In this document: positions 60,095 through 64,000 of the stretch, piece after piece
Position numbering within the stretch: position 1 is the first letter of the stretch
Layout: every line of letters starts with the position of its first letter
From: Pontibacter aydingkolensis
GTDB lineage: Bacteria > Bacteroidota > Bacteroidia > Cytophagales > Hymenobacteraceae
Assembly (NCBI RefSeq): GCF_019443125.1
Contig: NZ_JAHYXK010000011.1
Location: forward strand, 1 to 64,000
Direction of reading: 5' to 3'
DNA length: 64,000 nt
Translations under genes and position numbers: made by a program
Notes under the pieces: generated by a model
Database searches by the model: none
What the model saw: only the letters and a program-made list of their open reading frames with translations
Told to the model about the DNA's origin: nothing

Positions 60095-60973
60095 ATGAAA
60101 AAAGCATACGTTTTCCCGGGACAGGGTTCTCAGTTTGTTGGTATGGGCAAGGATCTGTATGAGCAGCACGTGGAGGCGCGCCAGTTATTCGACAAAGCAA
60201 ACGAGATTCTGGGCTTCAATATTACAGAGATCATGTTTAACGGCACCGATGAGGAGCTGAAGCAGACCAAAGTGACACAACCTGCCATTTTCCTGCATTC
60301 TGTGGCACAGGCTGCTGTAGCCAAGGATTTTGCTCCTGATATGGTGGCTGGTCACTCTTTGGGTGAGTTTTCTGCACTGGTTGCCAGTAAGGTGTTGAGT
60401 TTTGAGGATGGCTTGCGTTTAGTGTCTAAAAGAGCTTTGGCGATGCAGGCTGCCTGCGAGGCTAACCCATCAACGATGGCCGCTATACTTGGCCTGGAAG
60501 ATGAGAAAGTAGAAGAAGTATGTGCCTCTATTGACGAAGTAGTTGTTGCTGCAAACTATAACTGCCCTGGACAACTTGTAATCTCCGGTTCTAACAAAGG
60601 TATTGAGATCGCCTGCGAGAAAATGAAAGAGGCCGGTGCCAAGCGTGCCTTGCCGTTACCGGTAGGAGGTGCTTTCCACTCGCCGCTGATGAAGCCTGCA
60701 GAGGAAGAACTGGCAAAAGCTATAGAAGAAACAACGTTCAGCCAGGGCATTTGCCCGATTTACCAGAATGTAGATGCCCAGCCGCACACCGACCCAGCTG
60801 AGATCAAAGAAAACCTGATAAAGCAGCTTACAGCCCCGGTGCGCTGGACGCAGTCTGTACAGCAGATGCTTGCCGATGGTGCCACACATTTTGTTGAATG
60901 CGGTCCGGGGAAGGTATTGCAAGGTCTTGTGAAAAAAATTGAGCGTACGGCAGAGGTTAGCTCGGTAGAATAG
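60095..60973 (+). CDS. fabD: Malonyl-CoA:ACP transacylase FabD
   Basis: Loads malonyl groups on ACP for fatty acid synthesis. 292 residues, usual size. YVFPGQGSQFVGMGKDL, the Ser nucleophile motif GHSLGEFSALV (Ser91 region), the Arg of RALAMQAA and GGAFHSPLM (active-site His) are all present, and VECGPGKVLQGLVKKI closes the domain. It stands alone here, without fabH/fabG neighbours. Confidence 0.96.
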   Translation: MKKAYVFPGQGSQFVGMGKDLYEQHVEARQLFDKANEILGFNITEIMFNGTDEELKQTKVTQPAIFLHSVAQAAVAKDFAPDMVAGHSLGEFSALVASKVLSFEDGLRLVSKRALAMQAACEANPSTMAAILGLEDEKVEEVCASIDEVVVAANYNCPGQLVISGSNKGIEIACEKMKEAGAKRALPLPVGGAFHSPLMKPAEEELAKAIEETTFSQGICPIYQNVDAQPHTDPAEIKENLIKQLTAPVRWTQSVQQMLADGATHFVECGPGKVLQGLVKKIERTAEVSSVE

Positions 60974-60989
60974 AGGACCTAAAAACACA

Positions 60990-61030
60990 AAAGGCCTTCT
61001 CCTGACAGTGCAGGAGAAGGCCTTTTTGTT
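60990..61030. terminator. Bidirectional terminator, 15-bp stem
   Basis: 60990-61004 pairs with 61011-61025 (AAAGGCCTTCTCCTG arm), loop of 6, between fabD and the convergent TonB receptor gene. Confidence 0.88.
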
Positions 61031-61049
61031 CTTAAGCTTTTCAGTACCC

Positions 61050-63323
61050 TTAGAACATATAGCTTAATCCAGCTTTAAAGAAGAAAGGTATGCCAGGTGT
61101 AAAGTGTATTTCTGATGTAGGTTCTACCTCATTTCGTAGACGGGATTCCGTATCGAACTGGGCTTCTTTCCATTCTTCGTTTAGCAGATTCTCAACTGTT
61201 AGCTTTAGCTCAAACTTTTTTAAAGTATAGCCAGCCACTGCATCCAGCAGTAAGTAACCGTCGGCAGTAATGGAGTTGTCTTCGTTGGCCGGCCTGCTTT
61301 GGAGGTAGCGGTACCGCAGGCTTCCGTTAAAGCCCTGGGCGTTACTGCTGCGGTAGCTGATACCACCTGTGCTGGTTACAGCAGGTGCTAACGGAATGTA
61401 GTTGTTTCCTTCTGGCTCCTCTTTGGCTCTTGGCTTTGCCAAAGACAGATCTGCATCTGCAAAAAGGTGTCTGTTGAACTGGTAGCGTGCTGTCACATCA
61501 ATACCATAGCGACGCGTTTTACCGGATGGCTCTACAATTCCCTCGTCTCCCACATATACAAATTCCTGGTCCAGGTCCAGAGCCCACAGCGCGGTCTGTA
61601 ACAGCAAGCTTCTATGAGGCTTAAAGATAACGCCCAAGTCTGTGCCGTAGGCTGACGGTAGAATTCTATTCCTGTCTGCTACTACAGAAACACGGGCATC
61701 ATTGGAGTGGAAGCCGATGCCGGCGCTGGCGTAGATACGTAGGGTAGGAGAATGAGTATAATAAACATTAGCTTTTGGACTGAACTTGTGCTGTGCTGCT
61801 GACTGGCGGCTAAAGGTAGAGTCGGGGGAGATGTCGCTGGCATAGTTAAAGTATAGCTGATCAAACCGCAGTGCTGCATTTACGGACCATTTTGGCGATA
61901 ACTCCAGTGTTTCGCTTAGATAAGCGTAGGCATTGGTCTCAGTAATGTCGCCTAGCTGCTCGTTAGATAGCGTGGTGTTGCGGCCAATTGTGCGTGATAG
62001 TTCTGAGTTACTTACTACATCGTGGCGAAGCCCTATGCCTGCCTCACTTCTTAATTGTATGCCAAATAAACTATGTTCGTGGTTATAAGAGCCGTTATAG
62101 CCATAAATGTTACGGCCCTCTTTTTGCCTTATCTGGTCTCCGTTTACAGGGTCGTTCAAGAAAAAGGTAAAGTTAGAGTACAGCTCAAAGTCATACTTTA
62201 CAAAGTATACCTGGTTCTGCAGTATATCCCCGTTGGGAAGTATATTTGTCAGACTTACATTTGCATTCTGCCTGGAGGTGGTTCCTCCTTCAGTGTCATC
62301 GATAGCCCCGAAGCGGGTAATTTGGCCGGACTCTATGGCGCGTACCGGAATCTGGCCAGAGGCATCCCAGGTGCTGGTAAACATAGAAAGGGAAGCAGAG
62401 AGTATTTTGTTTGTGCCAAACATGCCCTGGTAGCGCCCGAACACATTTAGCCGGTTGAAATTTTGCGGAGACTCAAAGTAGCCGTCGCTGAACATGTATT
62501 CTGTGGCCAGGTAAGCATTTTGATGCTTCATCCGGGCAGAGTCACCGAGCAAATCAAACATACCTACAGCCCGATACGTGTTAAAGCGACCCGCCTCCAG
62601 TTTAACCAGGCTGTTATCCAATGAGGAGCGTGTATTGAAGCCGGCATAACCCGCGGTGGCAAAATTACCTTGATCTGCGCGGTAGGGACCTTTACCAAAG
62701 TCTATGGATTCTATCGTTTCAGGTATGATAAAATGCAGATCGGAGTACCCCTGACCGTGTGCGTGAGATACCATATTTACGGGCATGCCGTCCACTGTAA
62801 GGCGAATGTCGGTGCCGTGGTCGATGTCGAAGCCGCGCAGGAAAATCTGCTCTGCCTTGCCGCCACCGGCATGCTGGGCAATAAACAGCCCCGGCACGTT
62901 CCGCAGCACATCCTGTGAATTCTGGATTGGACGGAGACTCATGTCAATGGTGCTGATGGTGTTGAGCGGTTCCTCGTCGGCGGCTGCCACAGTAACCTCT
63001 GTCAGGTCGAAGATGCCGCGCTCCAGCCGAGAGGTCATCTGAGTTGTTTCGCCTTCCTTCACTTCCAAAGTATAACTGGCAGACTTATAACCTAAGTATG
63101 ATACATATAGTTGGTAAGTACCTTGTGGCAGGTTGGCGAATTTAAAGCGCCCAAACATATCGGTGGTAGTTCCTTTATCGGTATTGTCGAGTACTACAGA
63201 AGCGCCTGCCAGTGCAGTGTTGTCTTCTTTACCCAGCACAGTTCCTTTTATCGAGCCGCTGTGTCCGTAAGCTGTAGTTATAAACGAAGTTAATATGGTT
63301 AGAAGGAATAAAAATTTTTTCAT
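61050..63323 (-). CDS. TonB-dependent receptor, substrate unknown
   Basis: About 757 residues. A signal peptide (FLFLLTILTSFITTAYG) precedes a carboxypeptidase D-like domain (GSIKGTVLGKEDNTALAGASVVLDNTDKG). The plug holds SQDVLRNVPGLFIAQHAGGGKAEQIFLRGFDIDHGTDIRLTVDGMPVNMVSHAHGQ-type His-rich segments, and the barrel ends in the aromatic AGLSYMF. The frame is open to 63374, but ATG 63323 gives a clear signal peptide. The His-rich HGTD/SHAHGQGY region might contact a metal complex, but this is a guess. Confidence 0.88.
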   Translation of the reverse strand: MKKFLFLLTILTSFITTAYGHSGSIKGTVLGKEDNTALAGASVVLDNTDKGTTTDMFGRFKFANLPQGTYQLYVSYLGYKSASYTLEVKEGETTQMTSRLERGIFDLTEVTVAAADEEPLNTISTIDMSLRPIQNSQDVLRNVPGLFIAQHAGGGKAEQIFLRGFDIDHGTDIRLTVDGMPVNMVSHAHGQGYSDLHFIIPETIESIDFGKGPYRADQGNFATAGYAGFNTRSSLDNSLVKLEAGRFNTYRAVGMFDLLGDSARMKHQNAYLATEYMFSDGYFESPQNFNRLNVFGRYQGMFGTNKILSASLSMFTSTWDASGQIPVRAIESGQITRFGAIDDTEGGTTSRQNANVSLTNILPNGDILQNQVYFVKYDFELYSNFTFFLNDPVNGDQIRQKEGRNIYGYNGSYNHEHSLFGIQLRSEAGIGLRHDVVSNSELSRTIGRNTTLSNEQLGDITETNAYAYLSETLELSPKWSVNAALRFDQLYFNYASDISPDSTFSRQSAAQHKFSPKANVYYTHSPTLRIYASAGIGFHSNDARVSVVADRNRILPSAYGTDLGVIFKPHRSLLLQTALWALDLDQEFVYVGDEGIVEPSGKTRRYGIDVTARYQFNRHLFADADLSLAKPRAKEEPEGNNYIPLAPAVTSTGGISYRSSNAQGFNGSLRYRYLQSRPANEDNSITADGYLLLDAVAGYTLKKFELKLTVENLLNEEWKEAQFDTESRLRNEVEPTSEIHFTPGIPFFFKAGLSYMF

Positions 63324-63399
63324 AGTATAGGCGTAGTAATCCTTCAGACATCTGTAGAAGATGTCGCTTAGCATCGGGTATATTTTAGAGTGATATAGT

Positions 63400-64000
63400 T
63401 TACAGGCTAGACAAGCTGCGACTCAGCAAAGCCTTACCTTCTGTACTGACGCTACTGCTTTGAAAGGGATCTATGGAAAAAGCTTTCCGGATTAACTCTT
63501 CACCGTCAGTTTTTTTACCCAGCTTATAGTTTACCAGTCCATTTAACGTTAGCAAAGACGCGTCCTGCTTTTGTGTGCGGATAGCTTTTAGCAAATACTT
63601 GTTAGCTGTCGCATAATCCTTCTTTTCATAGTAGATAGATGCCATCATCTTACACACGTCAATATTGTTTGGCCGGCTCTTATACTCTTTTAAAGCGTAT
63701 TCAAGTGCCTTGTCTGGGTTATTGTCCAGTTCAAGGTATACATTGGCAATTTCCATGTTCATGTTGTGGCCGGCTTCTTCGTCTTCATCAAAGCCTTCCA
63801 GTAGTTGCTCCATTATTTCCGCAGCCTTTTGTTTCTGGCCTGTCTTTTTATACAAATGCGCTAGTTCTTCCTGAAAAGAAAACTCCGGGATTGTTCCGGC
63901 TGCTTGCTGGAGTAGCTCAATTGCTTCTTTATCATTTCCTGTCTTCGCTTTTATTCTACCTAAGCCTGCAGTTGAGAAAGCATAGGAAGGGCGCTCTACC
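63400..64000 (-). CDS. TPR-repeat protein, 5' end outside the window
   Basis: The frame is open from the window edge to the stop at 63400, about 199 residues. At least three tetratricopeptide units are visible (AIELLQQAAGTIPEFSFQEELAHLYKKTG, EIANVYLELDNNPDKALEYALKEYKSRP, ASIYYEKKDYATANKYLLKAIRTQ). A short acidic patch (EGFDEDEEAGHN) lies between repeats. The N-terminal part, with any signal peptide, is not in the window, so no specific role can be given. Confidence 0.8.
   Translation of the reverse strand, partial: VERPSYAFSTAGLGRIKAKTGNDKEAIELLQQAAGTIPEFSFQEELAHLYKKTGQKQKAAEIMEQLLEGFDEDEEAGHNMNMEIANVYLELDNNPDKALEYALKEYKSRPNNIDVCKMMASIYYEKKDYATANKYLLKAIRTQKQDASLLTLNGLVNYKLGKKTDGEELIRKAFSIDPFQSSSVSTEGKALLSRSLSSL

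Overview
The window comes from a pigmented Bacteroidota bacterium, most likely of the order Cytophagales and close to Hymenobacteraceae/Pontibacter. The evidence is a type IX secretion (T9SS) sortase and two kinds of T9SS sorting domains, SusC-type TonB receptors with carboxypeptidase-like N-terminal domains, promoters of the TTG-N19-21-TAnnTTTG type, an aerobic phenylacetate pathway, a carotenoid cluster of the crtY/crtZ/crtW kind, and the Bacteroidota order of the division and cell wall (dcw) cluster. Most of the sequence is mid-40s percent GC. The genus is an inference.

Layout. 1-9.3 kb: PorU-like C25 protease, then folA-fmt and a NamZ-like muramidase on the minus strand, and a LolC/E-type permease. 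9.4-12.3 kb: lipoprotein, MscS channel, M23 peptidase and an HNH-AP2 protein. 12.6-20.2 kb: the phenylacetyl-CoA epoxygenase genes, with paaE apart on the plus strand and tetR-paaA-paaB-paaC-paaD on the minus strand behind a clear promoter/operator. PaaB is an internal duplication. 20.4-28.7 kb: enoyl-CoA hydratase, crtZ, a CarH-like MerR regulator, an ECF sigma factor, crtI, crtB, an unknown gene, a fused lycopene cyclase, ispH and crtW. Together these would make beta-carotene and its keto and hydroxy derivatives. 28.7-32 kb: one ELWxxDGT-repeat T9SS substrate split by a single in-frame TAA. 32.4-36.1 kb: a small barrel protein and a putative metal operon (HYC_CC_PP protein, TonB receptor, HMA protein). 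36.45-52.3 kb: the dcw cluster mraZ-rsmH-ftsL-ftsI-murE-mraY-[S23 protein]-murD-ftsW-murG-murC-ftsQ-ftsA-ftsZ. 52.4-56.5 kb: FMN reductase and sdhCAB. 56.8-64 kb: gliding-type surface protein, DCC thiol protein, fabD, TonB receptor and the 3' part of a TPR gene.

Signals beyond the genes. (1) The heptamer TATACTT/AAGTATA is strongly over-represented on both strands, in all reading frames and between genes, and sometimes forms head-to-head pairs. (2) Several intra-operon spacers are inverted-repeat elements running from a stop codon to the next start codon. One carries the four-helix S23 gene and sits inside the dcw cluster; a related element without the gene lies between paaC and paaD. (3) The mraZ upstream region holds three perfect DnaA boxes, GTGG repeats at 10-bp spacing typical of MraZ operators, and similar repeats facing the divergent metal operon. 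(4) The sorting domain of the large surface protein is about 62% GC over 300 bases, clearly above its surroundings.

No tRNA, rRNA, CRISPR array or transposase was recognised. All counts were made by eye.
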